A stretch of DNA of 50,996 nt from Lachnospiraceae bacterium UBA7027 (lineage in GTDB: Bacteria > Bacillota > Clostridia > Lachnospirales > Lachnospiraceae), in the NCBI GenBank assembly GCA_002494135.1, contig DLBG01000027.1:1-50996 (forward strand). The letters run 5' to 3'. Below the pieces are notes generated by a model. It was given only the letters and a program-made list of their open reading frames with translations, was not told where the DNA came from and made no database searches. The position numbers were made by a program, and so were the translations under genes. Of the stretch, positions 1-9,048 are shown piece after piece (within the stretch, counting starts at the first letter, position 1; each line of letters begins with the position of its first letter).

Positions 1-959
1 CCCATATGCCGGAAATGGATTATGAAGCGCTGGAATCTGCAATAACACCTAAGACAAAGGCGGTTATTACTGTTGATCTTGGCGGCGTGGCTTGCGATTA
101 TGACAAAGTATTTGAGATAGTTGAAAAGAAACGGGATATGTTTATACCATTGGAAAGTGACGGTTCTCGTTTGGGAGATTTATCTTCGAGAATCCAGAAG
201 TCCATTGGAAGAGTTGCGGTTGTTGCAGATTGTGCGCACAGTCTTGGTGCAAGTCGTGTGAATTCAAACGGAATTAGGGAGTACTGCGGTGCGATTGCCG
301 ACTTTTCAAGTTTCAGCTTCCATGCGGTAAAGAACTTTACAACCGCAGAAGGCGGAGCAAGCAGTTGGCGTCCGATTGATGGGGTGCCAAACGAAGAAAT
401 CTATAAGATGTATCAGCTATTGTCGCTTCATGGTCAGAGCAAAGATGCACTAGCAAAGACCAAAGCCGGTGGATGGGAATATGATATTGTTGGACCGTGG
501 TATAAGTGCAACATGACCGATATCATGGGTGCCATCGGACTGAGACAGTTAGATCGTTATCCCGGCCTGTTAGAACGTAGGAAAGAGATTCTGAGCAAGT
601 ATGATGCAGTATGCGATGAACTTGGGATATCGCATTTGAATCATCATTTGGATGGTATGGACAGTTCTAATCATCTGTATCTGATTCGTATTCCTGGCGC
701 AGACGAAGAAATGCGAAATGAAATCATAAAGAAGATGGCGGAATACGGTGTGGCCACCAATGTTCACTATAAACCTCTTCCGATGATGAGCGCTTATAAG
801 GATTTGGGATTTGACATTAAAGATTATCCCAATGCATACGATTACTATCATAATTTGATTTCACTGCCGCTACATACTTTGCTTACAGATGAGAACGTAG
901 AGTATGTATGTAATATATTGAGAAAGGCTGTTGAAGAAGTTAGAGCCGAAAAAGAGTGA
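1..959 (+). CDS. DegT/DnrJ/EryC1/StrS aminotransferase, 5' partial
   Basis: PLP-dependent sugar aminotransferase of the DegT family, which aminates keto-sugar nucleotides for glycan synthesis in the cytoplasm. The reading frame is open from the window edge (frame of base 3), and the first Met at base 6 corresponds to an internal part of the family (the segment MDYEALESAI normally follows about 90 residues of the PLP fold), so the gene starts upstream of the window. The Schiff-base lysine is in FHAVKNFTTAEGG (AAG at 330-332). The C-terminal small domain with NVHYKPLPMM is present. The stop overlaps the GTG start of the next gene by four bases (GTGA), suggesting translational coupling. The sugar substrate cannot be told from this fragment. 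It differs from the second DegT protein at 12941. Confidence 0.9.
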   Translation, partial: HMPEMDYEALESAITPKTKAVITVDLGGVACDYDKVFEIVEKKRDMFIPLESDGSRLGDLSSRIQKSIGRVAVVADCAHSLGASRVNSNGIREYCGAIADFSSFSFHAVKNFTTAEGGASSWRPIDGVPNEEIYKMYQLLSLHGQSKDALAKTKAGGWEYDIVGPWYKCNMTDIMGAIGLRQLDRYPGLLERRKEILSKYDAVCDELGISHLNHHLDGMDSSNHLYLIRIPGADEEMRNEIIKKMAEYGVATNVHYKPLPMMSAYKDLGFDIKDYPNAYDYYHNLISLPLHTLLTDENVEYVCNILRKAVEEVRAEKE

Positions 960-2473
960 AAACAGCGTTATTCCCCCCCGTAACTAAAGATATGCCTTCT
1001 AAAGAGCGCATCATGGAATTGGTGCGTGGGGGGATTTATACTCTTTGTTTTATCGGAATACTAATCCATTTATCAGAGTGTTACCGTCTGTTTTATCAAG
1101 TCAGTAAAGATGAACAGATTAGTATTGCTCTGATTTTTTTTGTACTTATGCTCATGGTTATACAAAGAGTAAAGCTTTTGAATATTCCGTCATTAATAGT
1201 TACAGTTTGCTTTGGTATATTGGCTTTCTTCGGAACGAGAATGTATCTGTTTGCGCCGGATCTCTTTCCTGGAAGAGTATTAAATGGAATAGTTGATTTA
1301 ATGGTTCTTTTACTAATCACGGATATGGCGATTACAAAGAGGGTTCGCAGGCTTAATTCGATGTATCTTTGGTTGTTTGCGCTCATATGCCTGATGACTG
1401 TTATTATGCAGGCAATTCATCCGGGAACGGAGCCAAGAATCTATTTGCTGTTGGCGTTATTTGCTCTTATTCCGATAAAGAAAAAAGAACATGAAATTGT
1501 TTTGGGAGGCCTTTTGAATGCGGGACTTATTGTTTCTGTGATTGCAGCGTTCCTGTCCCATGTAATAAATCCGTATACAGAAATTCAAAAGATTTGGACA
1601 GGATATCTGTATAAAGAAGCTGGAGCTGGAATCTTCTGTGCTTTATTGACGGTATTGGCATTGCTTTCGATTATTCGGGCTAAAGAGCATTATGGAAGAT
1701 TTGGCTTATGTTATCTGGCTTCCTGCATATGGTTTGGAATGACTATTGTATATGCGTTTTTGGTTGGCAAGATTAATGTATTCTCAGGATATATTTTCCT
1801 GCTGTTATTCTTACTGGTATTCGGTTTCAGGAAAACGAATACTCCAAGGCTGATTTTAAGGGGCTGCATAGCACTTTCCTGTGTCTTTATTGTCGGGTAT
1901 ATTACCTTGGATTTAATTAATATTGTGGCTTCTACGCAGTTCGAGCCAAGAGCTTTGTATGATGTGATTAATAAGACCCCGTTACGTTTCTTTCCGGGTA
2001 TCGCAAATCGTATCGTGAGCAGAATCATAGTCTTTGCAGGTAAACGCGTATCGTCTTATTATTTGGGAAATCCGGTTTTATCTTTGATAAACAACATTGC
2101 GAGCGGAAGAATCGAACAGGCTACGGAGATTCTGAAAACTTGTTCGTTTACGTATTCAACAGCAAGTTATGGCAGGTACAGTACTTCTCATACGGGTTAT
2201 CTAGAGCCGATCTATAATTACGGATATCTTGCGGGAATTATGAATGTGGTCTTTTATGTTTCCTGTTTTATCACGGCAATTGTTCGATATGTTAAGGAAA
2301 AGAAATTTGAATTTCTGTCAGCTGTTGCGCTCGGAGCTTTAATGTTTGGGATCTGGCTCGGTGAAGCGGAACCGGCCACAGCACCGCTTATGTTTGTAGT
2401 ATTAATTGTTTTTGTCCCATGCATGTGGAAGGATGGAAATGAGCGAAAGAAACAGAGTAAAGAATCAGAATAG
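956..2473 (+). CDS. polytopic membrane protein, O-antigen polymerase/ligase-like (paralogue 1 of 3)
   Basis: A 505-residue protein made almost entirely of hydrophobic segments, roughly ten to twelve membrane spans. It is clearly a paralogue of the proteins at 19357 and 22685: all three share an N-terminal pattern (CFIGI-hydrophobic-QR/QGVKLLN-SL), a central GFRK-like turn, and a late segment SHTGYLEPIYNYGYLAG. That late segment resembles the His-containing loop of WaaL/Wzy polymerases and ligases, so polymerisation or ligation of a surface glycan is the likely role; this is inference from pattern only. The GTG start overlaps the preceding stop and has no strong ribosome site; an in-frame ATG at 992 is an alternative. 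The next gene, an anchored propeller protein, overlaps its 3' end by 35 bases. Confidence 0.75.
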   Translation: MKTALFPPVTKDMPSKERIMELVRGGIYTLCFIGILIHLSECYRLFYQVSKDEQISIALIFFVLMLMVIQRVKLLNIPSLIVTVCFGILAFFGTRMYLFAPDLFPGRVLNGIVDLMVLLLITDMAITKRVRRLNSMYLWLFALICLMTVIMQAIHPGTEPRIYLLLALFALIPIKKKEHEIVLGGLLNAGLIVSVIAAFLSHVINPYTEIQKIWTGYLYKEAGAGIFCALLTVLALLSIIRAKEHYGRFGLCYLASCIWFGMTIVYAFLVGKINVFSGYIFLLLFLLVFGFRKTNTPRLILRGCIALSCVFIVGYITLDLINIVASTQFEPRALYDVINKTPLRFFPGIANRIVSRIIVFAGKRVSSYYLGNPVLSLINNIASGRIEQATEILKTCSFTYSTASYGRYSTSHTGYLEPIYNYGYLAGIMNVVFYVSCFITAIVRYVKEKKFEFLSAVALGALMFGIWLGEAEPATAPLMFVVLIVFVPCMWKDGNERKKQSKESE

Positions 2474-5210
2474 GGCTTCGAGCGAATTGAAGGCTTCAAA
2501 CAGGTCGAAGATTATCTCCTTGATAGCGATTATCGTTACCGTTTTCTTTGGATGCCTTTTTGTGTGGAAACTGTATTCTGTCATCTTTTCTGCGAAAAGC
2601 GGAATGGAAGCATACTTTGTTTATGATTCTACGAATCGTGATGTGTTTCTGCAGAACGGTTTATATGATTCAACGGATGTTGTAACCGGCAACATAGAAG
2701 GAAGAATTATTGCTGAAAGTGAGGATATTGAAGCCGGGGCTGAATTGTCTGCATGGGGTGGAAGTACAGCACTAAAGTATTCTTTGGGCAACCTGACGGA
2801 AAAGGATGTGTTGATTACGGAATTTACTGCAAGAACTGATAATCCGTCACCAATCCCGATTGGGGTTACATGTGGAAGAACCAAGACAACGGTATGGATT
2901 GGAAAAGAACTCCGAAAGTATTATATCCCTGCGGCAGCAAAGAAGGATAACAATGAATTGCTGATCCAGTATGAGATTTCGGAAGAAACAGTATCTCCGG
3001 TGTTAATAGGGGATTTCAGCATCGTGGATTATGGGCAGGAATTTCCAACAGCACAATTGAAAGTGGGAAATTATGCGCTGGATTCGTATGAGATTGAGAA
3101 TGTTGATGCAGATAATCCGGACAATGTAGTTTCGCGTGCTACTGATATCGCTTCGGTTGGGGAGTATCTGTATGTTTTGTTGAATGGTGAGTTAATTGTC
3201 CGAATCGGAAACGAAGAAGTTGGCAGATTGAAGGGATTGGGCGATGCTTTGTCTGTGGAAGTATCGAATGATGGACAGCGTTTGGTTGTTGTGTCTAAAG
3301 AGTGCGGGGCTTTCTTTGTTGATATCTCAAATCCGATGTCACCGAAGGTATTGTCTCATTACGATACTCTGGAATGGTGCTATAACGCGATTATCGCAGG
3401 TAATTGTGCGTTCCTTTGTGACAGTTTATTTGGCGTTGAGATAGTGGATTTAACGGATTATGAGAATCCTAAATACGTCGGTCGGATAAAGAATCCACAG
3501 GACTCGGATTATAAGGATTTGTGTTATGCTGACGGGTATTTGTATGTCAGCGCAAATGGTAGCAGGCGTGTGGACATTTATGATGTAAATGATATGTCAG
3601 ATGTTCGAAGAATCTCATCGGTTGAAACGGATGGGTATGCCAAAGGAATGAATGCCAGCAATGGGCATCTTTATATAGCAACATCACATCACCCATTAAA
3701 GAATGCAACCGGTTCTGTATTGTGGTATGGCTGCGGTACGGGTAGCGGACTTGATGTGTTTGATATCAGTGATGTTACAAGGCCCAAACTGGTTTCCAGA
3801 TCCAAAGTGGATGGCAGATATAACAACTGGCCCGGAGACAATGCGGATGTGGAAATCTATGGAAACTATGCGTTGGTCAGCCTGATGTCAGCCGGAACGT
3901 TCGTTTATGATATTTCGGAACCGTCTAAACCTGTATTGGTCAAGAATATCAATGCTGTAGCCGGAAAGGAATCCAAGCTCTTTCGCGAATTGTCTGTAGA
4001 AACTACGGTTATGACATATGATTACATGAACGAAACTCACGGCGGAATGATTCATTCTCTGGTTTATCAGGGAGAAATTTGTTGCCTGGCTTCTGATATG
4101 GGCCTCGTCAAAGTTTCGTTGGCTGCAGGAATGGATTCGGGAAGCACGCGAATTCCGAAGGCACAGGGAAGTATGCCGTCAGGAGTTGGTACAGATAAGG
4201 CATTAGAAAATGAACTTGGCTGTGTAAATGCATTAGCGGAATTGCCGGATGGAAACTTGGCAGCAGCCTGTGGAAACGATGGTATTAAGATTCTGGATAA
4301 GGACTGCAGGGTATTATATTCTTATAATCCCAGGGATTATCTTGTTTCGAGTCGTTTGGGCGAAATATTGAACACAGGAATCTATGCGAAAGACATGAGC
4401 GGCTTCTTTACCGTCAAGGATATAAAGGTATATGGTGATTATATCTATACGGCGGAAGGATGCGCCGGTTTTGCCATCTATCAATATGAGGGAGACTCCG
4501 TTACTGAGATTGGACGTCTTGTGGACAAATCGTGGAATTCATACTGTTCCTCTGTGACGGCACTAAATGACGGAAACCTTGCTATTGTTCAGGCAGGAGG
4601 TAATGGCGCCAGGTATCTGCTGGTGGATTGCAAAGATCCATCAAATCCGAAATTATTGGCGAATCCTGCAACAGATGGTATTGGTGGTTCTTATCATCGA
4701 AATGTCAGTATCGGTCAGGTAGGAGAATATATTTCAATTTCCGGAAGTTCCAGAATCGGCTGGTTCCGATGGCTCAAAGAAGGAGAATTGAATAATCTTC
4801 CGGAAGATGGAAGCAAAGGAAAGCAGGAAGACTATCAGGTCCGTTATTTAAGAGATGAATCTAAACTTGCCACGGGAGAATGGACGGGACTTACGTCCAT
4901 TGGAGAGCAGTGTATCATTACCACTGCTAAGGGATATAAGATTTATAATCCTGAAACGGGTTCGGTTTCCGAAGAAATTCAGGTGGAAGAAAGCTATGCG
5001 AAAGGAAAGTGTGTTGCTTTCGGCAACTATCTTGTAATTACCAGAACCTGGGAGGGAAAGGTGATTGTTTTGGATATTTCCAACCCTTCGAGTCCGACAG
5101 TTGTTACCAAGGTGGATACGGGAAGTGTAACAGATATTCCGTGCATTGTCGGGGACACGGTTTATGTACCGTGCAGGCATGACGGAATCCGGCAAATCAA
5201 ATTGAAATAA
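2439..5210 (+). CDS. membrane-anchored LVIVD-repeat beta-propeller protein
   Basis: A 923-residue exported protein. One N-terminal membrane span (about residues 24-48, IISLIAIIVTVFFGCLFVWK) anchors it, followed by a beta-rich domain at about residues 105-200, then a long array of short repeats of the type GxxLxIVDISNPxxPKxL. These are typical of the LVIVD repeat family, which forms beta-propellers at the cell surface; several copies are visible around residues 290-340, 440-510 and at the C-terminus. The ATG at 2439 is chosen because GGAAGG lies six bases upstream; a longer reading from 2406 would lack a site. The residue 105-200 domain is repeated at the C-terminus of the polymerase-like protein at 19357. 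Partner or ligand is unknown. A strong terminator follows the stop. Confidence 0.85.
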   Translation: MSERNRVKNQNRASSELKASNRSKIISLIAIIVTVFFGCLFVWKLYSVIFSAKSGMEAYFVYDSTNRDVFLQNGLYDSTDVVTGNIEGRIIAESEDIEAGAELSAWGGSTALKYSLGNLTEKDVLITEFTARTDNPSPIPIGVTCGRTKTTVWIGKELRKYYIPAAAKKDNNELLIQYEISEETVSPVLIGDFSIVDYGQEFPTAQLKVGNYALDSYEIENVDADNPDNVVSRATDIASVGEYLYVLLNGELIVRIGNEEVGRLKGLGDALSVEVSNDGQRLVVVSKECGAFFVDISNPMSPKVLSHYDTLEWCYNAIIAGNCAFLCDSLFGVEIVDLTDYENPKYVGRIKNPQDSDYKDLCYADGYLYVSANGSRRVDIYDVNDMSDVRRISSVETDGYAKGMNASNGHLYIATSHHPLKNATGSVLWYGCGTGSGLDVFDISDVTRPKLVSRSKVDGRYNNWPGDNADVEIYGNYALVSLMSAGTFVYDISEPSKPVLVKNINAVAGKESKLFRELSVETTVMTYDYMNETHGGMIHSLVYQGEICCLASDMGLVKVSLAAGMDSGSTRIPKAQGSMPSGVGTDKALENELGCVNALAELPDGNLAAACGNDGIKILDKDCRVLYSYNPRDYLVSSRLGEILNTGIYAKDMSGFFTVKDIKVYGDYIYTAEGCAGFAIYQYEGDSVTEIGRLVDKSWNSYCSSVTALNDGNLAIVQAGGNGARYLLVDCKDPSNPKLLANPATDGIGGSYHRNVSIGQVGEYISISGSSRIGWFRWLKEGELNNLPEDGSKGKQEDYQVRYLRDESKLATGEWTGLTSIGEQCIITTAKGYKIYNPETGSVSEEIQVEESYAKGKCVAFGNYLVITRTWEGKVIVLDISNPSSPTVVTKVDTGSVTDIPCIVGDTVYVPCRHDGIRQIKLK

Positions 5211-5228
5211 AACGGAATATATTCTTAA

Positions 5229-5262
5229 AAATCCCTCTTTCTGTGGTAAGAAAGAGGGATTT
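5229..5262 (+). terminator. rho-independent terminator closing the first operon
   Basis: A perfect 13-base inverted repeat (AAATCCCTCTTTC at 5229-5241 and GAAAGAGGGATTT at 5250-5262) with an eight-base loop lies 18 bases after the stop at 5210. The 3' arm ends in TTT only, so the U tract is short, while the A-rich 5' flank could make it work in both directions. Confidence 0.8.
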
Positions 5263-5263
5263 G

Positions 5264-5272
5264 TGCTATAAT
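5264..5272 (+). promoter_or_regulatory. extended -10 promoter for the main glycan operon
   Basis: TGCTATAAT is a perfect extended -10 element (TGn-TATAAT) that begins one base after the terminator stem. No good -35 box is present; the appropriate position falls inside the terminator loop. It sits 51 bases before the start of the initiating transferase gene. Confidence 0.65.
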
Positions 5273-5322
5273 ATATTGGATTGTGCGTTGCTGGGAATTA
5301 ACGATTATGAAAGGGTGTATTC

Positions 5323-6021
5323 ATGGGACTTCGTCAATGGGAGAACCTGCCGGCATTCATGAAATGCGGGGAAGTAAAAGAATACTACGATATCCTGAAC
5401 AAAAAGCGCGGTGCTCTTGCGGCAAAGCGGATTTTTGATGTGCTGATGTCACTCTTTCTGCTTTCCGTACTGGCACTTCCGATGCTTATTATAGCAATCC
5501 TTATTAAACTTGATTCCAAAGGCCCTGTATTTTATCGTCAGGAACGTGTTACGACATACGGCAGAAAGTTTCGGATTCACAAGTTTCGGACCATGGTACA
5601 GAATGCGGACAGAATTGGAACGGCTGTAACGGTAGGAGCGGATGCCAGAATCACAAAGATTGGGAGCAAACTTCGCAATCTGCGCCTGGATGAACTCCCG
5701 CAGCTCTTTGATGTTTTAGCCGGTGACATGAGCTTTGTCGGGACCAGACCGGAAGCTACGAAATATGTAAAATGTTATACCAAGGAAATGTACGCAACGC
5801 TTCTTCTTCCTGCGGGAATTACATCTGAAGCAAGCATTCGATACAAAGACGAGGCGAAGTTTCTGGATGTTGCGGATGATGTTGATAAAGTATATGTAGA
5901 AGATGTCCTGCCGGATAAGATGAAATATAACTTAAGAAGTATAAAGAAGTTCAGTATTTGGTCGGATTTGCGTACGATGATTCGGACGGTATTTGCGGTA
6001 TTGGGAAAGGATTACGAATGA
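5323..6021 (+). CDS. initiating sugar-1-phosphate transferase (bacterial sugar transferase family)
   Basis: A 232-residue monotopic phosphoglycosyl transferase of the PglC/WcaJ C-terminal type, which moves a sugar-1-phosphate from a UDP-sugar to undecaprenyl phosphate at the inner face of the membrane and so starts the repeat unit. Evidence: KRIFDVLMSLFLLS followed by one hydrophobic segment (about residues 38-62), then GPVFYRQERV, the KFRTM motif, the acidic pair in RLDELPQL, and GTRPE. The length matches the short, catalytic-domain-only form; the long WcaJ N-terminal membrane domain is absent. ATG at 5323 is preceded by AAAGGGTG. It is the first gene after a promoter, as expected for the committing step, and overlaps the next gene by ATGA. 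Confidence 0.92.
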   Translation: MGLRQWENLPAFMKCGEVKEYYDILNKKRGALAAKRIFDVLMSLFLLSVLALPMLIIAILIKLDSKGPVFYRQERVTTYGRKFRIHKFRTMVQNADRIGTAVTVGADARITKIGSKLRNLRLDELPQLFDVLAGDMSFVGTRPEATKYVKCYTKEMYATLLLPAGITSEASIRYKDEAKFLDVADDVDKVYVEDVLPDKMKYNLRSIKKFSIWSDLRTMIRTVFAVLGKDYE

Positions 6022-7247
6022 ATATCCTGTATATAGAACATTATGCGGGATCTCCGGAAATGGGGATGGAGTTCCGCCCCTACTATTTATCTCGTGAATG
6101 GGTAAAGATGGGGCATACCGTTACAATCATTGCCGGGGATTATTCCCATCTGCGCAAAGTGAATCCGGAAGTTACAAAGGATTTCCAAAAGCAGGAGATT
6201 GACGGAATCGAATACCTTTGGATTAAAACGGGGCAATACGAAGGAAACGGCGTGAAACGAGCCCTTACGATGGAACGCTTCGTAAGGAAGCTGAAGACGC
6301 ATGCAAAGAAACTTTCCACGGAGTATAAGCCGGATGTAGTGATTGCATCGTCAACATATCCTTTGGATGCCTATGCGGCAAAGAAGATTGCCAGGATTTC
6401 GGGCGCGAAATACATTCATGAAGTTCATGACATGTGGCCGTCCACCCTTTATGAAGTCGGCGGAATGTCAAAACATCATCCCTTTGTGGTTGTGATGCAG
6501 ATTGCGGAGAATTATGCGTATAAGCACTGTGATAAGTGCGTTTCACTTCTTCCGTATGCAAAAGAGTATATGGTAGAACACGGATTGCAGTCGGACCGCT
6601 TTATCAATATTCAAAATGGGATAGTCGAAGAAGATTGGGAAGAATGCGACGAGATCCCGAATGAACACAAGGCATTTTTTGAACAACATAAAGGACAGTT
6701 TATCGTAGGATACTTTGGAGGACATGCATTTACCAATGCATTGGACCAATTGCTTGATATTGCGCAATTGTATTCTGAACGATACGGCAATCTTGAAACA
6801 GTATTTGTTTTGGTCGGAGAGGGATTAGAGAAGGAAAGATTGATTCAAAGGAAGGAAAGGGAAAAGATTGACAATCTGTTTTTCCTCCCGGCAGTCAGAA
6901 AAAGGTCCGTTCCGAGTTTGTTGGAATATTTCGATTGTGCGTATATTACAGGTATTTCTTCACCGCTGTATCGCTTTGGTTTGTCTTTAAATAAAATGTA
7001 TGATGCCATGATGGCTTCATTGCCGATTATTTGTGCCTTTGACGCATCGGAAACGCTGGTGAAGACCTATGACTGCGGTTTACAGTGCAGTCCGAAGGAT
7101 ACGGAAGAAATTATCAATTATATTGATGTGTTACGAAATATGCCTGAAGAAGATCGCAGAGCGATAGGACGAAGAGGGCGCGAGGCAGTATTGAACGACT
7201 TTACTTATAAAAAACTTGCCGGGAAATTTGCGGTGTTGTTTGAATAA
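6018..7247 (+). CDS. GT4-like glycosyltransferase
   Basis: A 409-residue GT-B fold glycosyltransferase acting in the cytoplasm on lipid-linked intermediates. The N-terminal Rossmann half starts MNILYIEHYAGSP and carries the YIHEVHDMWP segment near residues 132-141. The C-terminal half shows GYFGGHAFTNALDQL, a VLVGEG donor-site strand and YDAMMASLPIICA, where GT4 enzymes usually have an E-x7-E element; here the first acidic residue is replaced in the MYDAMMAS segment. The ATG at 6018 overlaps the previous stop (ATGA) and has GGAAAGG upstream, so an upstream in-frame start at 5958 is rejected. It follows the initiating transferase directly and could add the second sugar. Donor and acceptor cannot be inferred. 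Confidence 0.88.
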   Translation: MNILYIEHYAGSPEMGMEFRPYYLSREWVKMGHTVTIIAGDYSHLRKVNPEVTKDFQKQEIDGIEYLWIKTGQYEGNGVKRALTMERFVRKLKTHAKKLSTEYKPDVVIASSTYPLDAYAAKKIARISGAKYIHEVHDMWPSTLYEVGGMSKHHPFVVVMQIAENYAYKHCDKCVSLLPYAKEYMVEHGLQSDRFINIQNGIVEEDWEECDEIPNEHKAFFEQHKGQFIVGYFGGHAFTNALDQLLDIAQLYSERYGNLETVFVLVGEGLEKERLIQRKEREKIDNLFFLPAVRKRSVPSLLEYFDCAYITGISSPLYRFGLSLNKMYDAMMASLPIICAFDASETLVKTYDCGLQCSPKDTEEIINYIDVLRNMPEEDRRAIGRRGREAVLNDFTYKKLAGKFAVLFE

Positions 7248-7276
7248 TACATTCGAAAACTGTACAGGGGTGTTTC

Positions 7277-8095
7277 GTGAAGATTATTGTTTCTCATGAT
7301 GTGGATCATTTATACGGGAAAGACCATTGGTTCCGGGATTTGATTTATCCCAAAATGTGGGTGCGCTCTTTTCTTGAGATGATTACCGGGAGAATCAGTA
7401 TAAAAGAGGCATGGCTTCGTTCGACCTCATGCTTTAAAAAGAATCGTCATTTCATTGATGAATTGATGGATTATGACAAAGAACACGGCGTGGAATCGGT
7501 CTTTTTCTTTGGGATGAATCAGGGATTAGGCATGTCGTATAGACCGAATGAGGCTCGTGCGGTTATCCAAAGAGTTCATGAAAACGGTTATGCGGTTGGA
7601 GTTCACGGAATAGCATTTGACAGTTATGAAGGCATTAAAAAGGAACATGATACATTTGTTGAATTAATGGGCTTCGAACCCTGCGGAATCAGGATGCACT
7701 ATGTCAGATTTAATGCGGATACTTTTGCGAATGAAGAGAAAGCCGGATATGTTTTCGATACGACGGAGTTTGACAAACCCTCCAACGGAACAGTAAAAGA
7801 TCCATATAAGGTTGGAAATATGTGGGAATTTCCTCTTACAATCATGGATGGTTATATACCGCAGGATTTGGAAGGAGCAAAGAAGGCAACACTGGACAGG
7901 CTGGAAGAATGTAGAAAGAAAAACATGCAGTATATTTCCGTCCTGTTTCATGATGTTCAGTTTAATGACGGTTATACGGCAATGAGAGACTGGTATCAGT
8001 GGTTAATTGAGATGATAGAGGAGTCGGATGATGATTCTTTTATCTCATACGAAAACGCAATCAAAGAATTAGAGGCCGAAGCGGATGGAAGATAA
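7277..8095 (+). CDS. HDVD-motif protein related to polysaccharide deacetylases
   Basis: A 272-residue soluble protein that begins MKIIVSHDVDHLYG. The HDVD start, the strand VESVFFFGMN and the later GVHGIAFDS and LFHDVQF segments match the order of the NodB-like deacetylase barrel, with the metal-binding aspartate in HDVDH and histidines further on. The canonical H-x3-H motif is reduced to a single His here, so activity is uncertain. There is no signal peptide, which argues for a cytoplasmic job on a sugar nucleotide or lipid-linked sugar rather than on mature polymer. The start is GTG with AGGGG seven to eight bases upstream. The next gene overlaps its end by 11 bases. A second HDVD protein lies at 34101. 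Confidence 0.7.
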   Translation: MKIIVSHDVDHLYGKDHWFRDLIYPKMWVRSFLEMITGRISIKEAWLRSTSCFKKNRHFIDELMDYDKEHGVESVFFFGMNQGLGMSYRPNEARAVIQRVHENGYAVGVHGIAFDSYEGIKKEHDTFVELMGFEPCGIRMHYVRFNADTFANEEKAGYVFDTTEFDKPSNGTVKDPYKVGNMWEFPLTIMDGYIPQDLEGAKKATLDRLEECRKKNMQYISVLFHDVQFNDGYTAMRDWYQWLIEMIEESDDDSFISYENAIKELEAEADGR

Positions 8096-9032
8096 CAGAA
8101 CCACCACATATGCAAACAGTATATTTGAACAACCATGGTGGCTGGACACGGTAGCCGAGAATAAGTGGAGTGAAAGTGTTGTTAAAGACGGAGAGCGTGT
8201 AATTGCCAGACTGCCGTATGTTCTGGATGGCAAAAAGATTCTGAATCCGCCCTATACACAAACTTTGGGAATATGGTTTTCCAAAGAACTCCTGGAGTTT
8301 GAAAGAGGTAATTCACAGTTACACAGGCAAAAAGATATTATAGCAGAGTTATTGTCTCAATTGCCGAAGGCCCGAAATATAGACATTGAATTAGATCATT
8401 CTGTTCGTTATATATTGCCGTTCCGATGGCACGGGTTCCGGATTGAACCGAGATTCTCTTATCGGATTATGAATCTCAAAGACTATGAAACCGTGAAAAG
8501 CCGAATTGGGAAAACGGTAAACAAAAATGTGAAGGCGGCACAGAGGAATATAACGGTCGAGGAAGATTCCAAAGATTATGAATGTATGTTGGAACTTCAA
8601 TGCATGACATATGCAAGACAGAACAGAAAACCGCCTTATCCGGACGAATTCACACTGAAAGTCATGAAGAATTCCGTTGAAAACGGTGCGGGAAGATTGA
8701 TGATAGCAAAAGATGAATCAGGCATTGCGCACGGAGCTGTATTTCTTTTGTACGACCACAATACCTGTTACTATCTTCTTGGCGGGCAGAATCCGGATTA
8801 TAAGAGTGACGGATCTCAGAATCTTTTGCTGGTAAAGGCGATAGAGTTTGCGTCAACTGTTTCGGACAGTTTTGACTTTGAAGGCTCAATGATAGAGGGG
8901 GTTGAGAATTTCTTCCGTCAGTTTGGAGGAGAGCAGATTGTATACTACAGGGTTTACAGACAATCTGCAATCGGAGATGCTTTGGATGCATTAAAACCCC
9001 ATGTGAAAAAAACATTGGGCTATAAGATTTGA
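8085..9032 (+). CDS. FemAB/GNAT-like acyltransferase
   Basis: A 315-residue protein of the FemAB-like GNAT fold (acetyltransferase type 6), which transfers acyl or aminoacyl groups. Visible marks are the N-terminal IFEQPWWLDTV, which is common in this family, the central NVKAAQRNITVEEDS region, and the C-terminal GGQNPDYKSDGSQNLLLVKA with DFEGSM, all in the expected order. It is likely cytoplasmic and may modify an amino sugar or the lipid-linked repeat unit. The start lies inside the end of the HDVD gene (11-base overlap), so the two are probably co-translated. The exact donor is unknown; a true Fem-type tRNA-dependent role is less likely because the length is shorter than FemA/X. Confidence 0.78.
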   Translation: MEDNRTTTYANSIFEQPWWLDTVAENKWSESVVKDGERVIARLPYVLDGKKILNPPYTQTLGIWFSKELLEFERGNSQLHRQKDIIAELLSQLPKARNIDIELDHSVRYILPFRWHGFRIEPRFSYRIMNLKDYETVKSRIGKTVNKNVKAAQRNITVEEDSKDYECMLELQCMTYARQNRKPPYPDEFTLKVMKNSVENGAGRLMIAKDESGIAHGAVFLLYDHNTCYYLLGGQNPDYKSDGSQNLLLVKAIEFASTVSDSFDFEGSMIEGVENFFRQFGGEQIVYYRVYRQSAIGDALDALKPHVKKTLGYKI

Positions 9033-9048
9033 TGGGAGCTGTAAGCTT

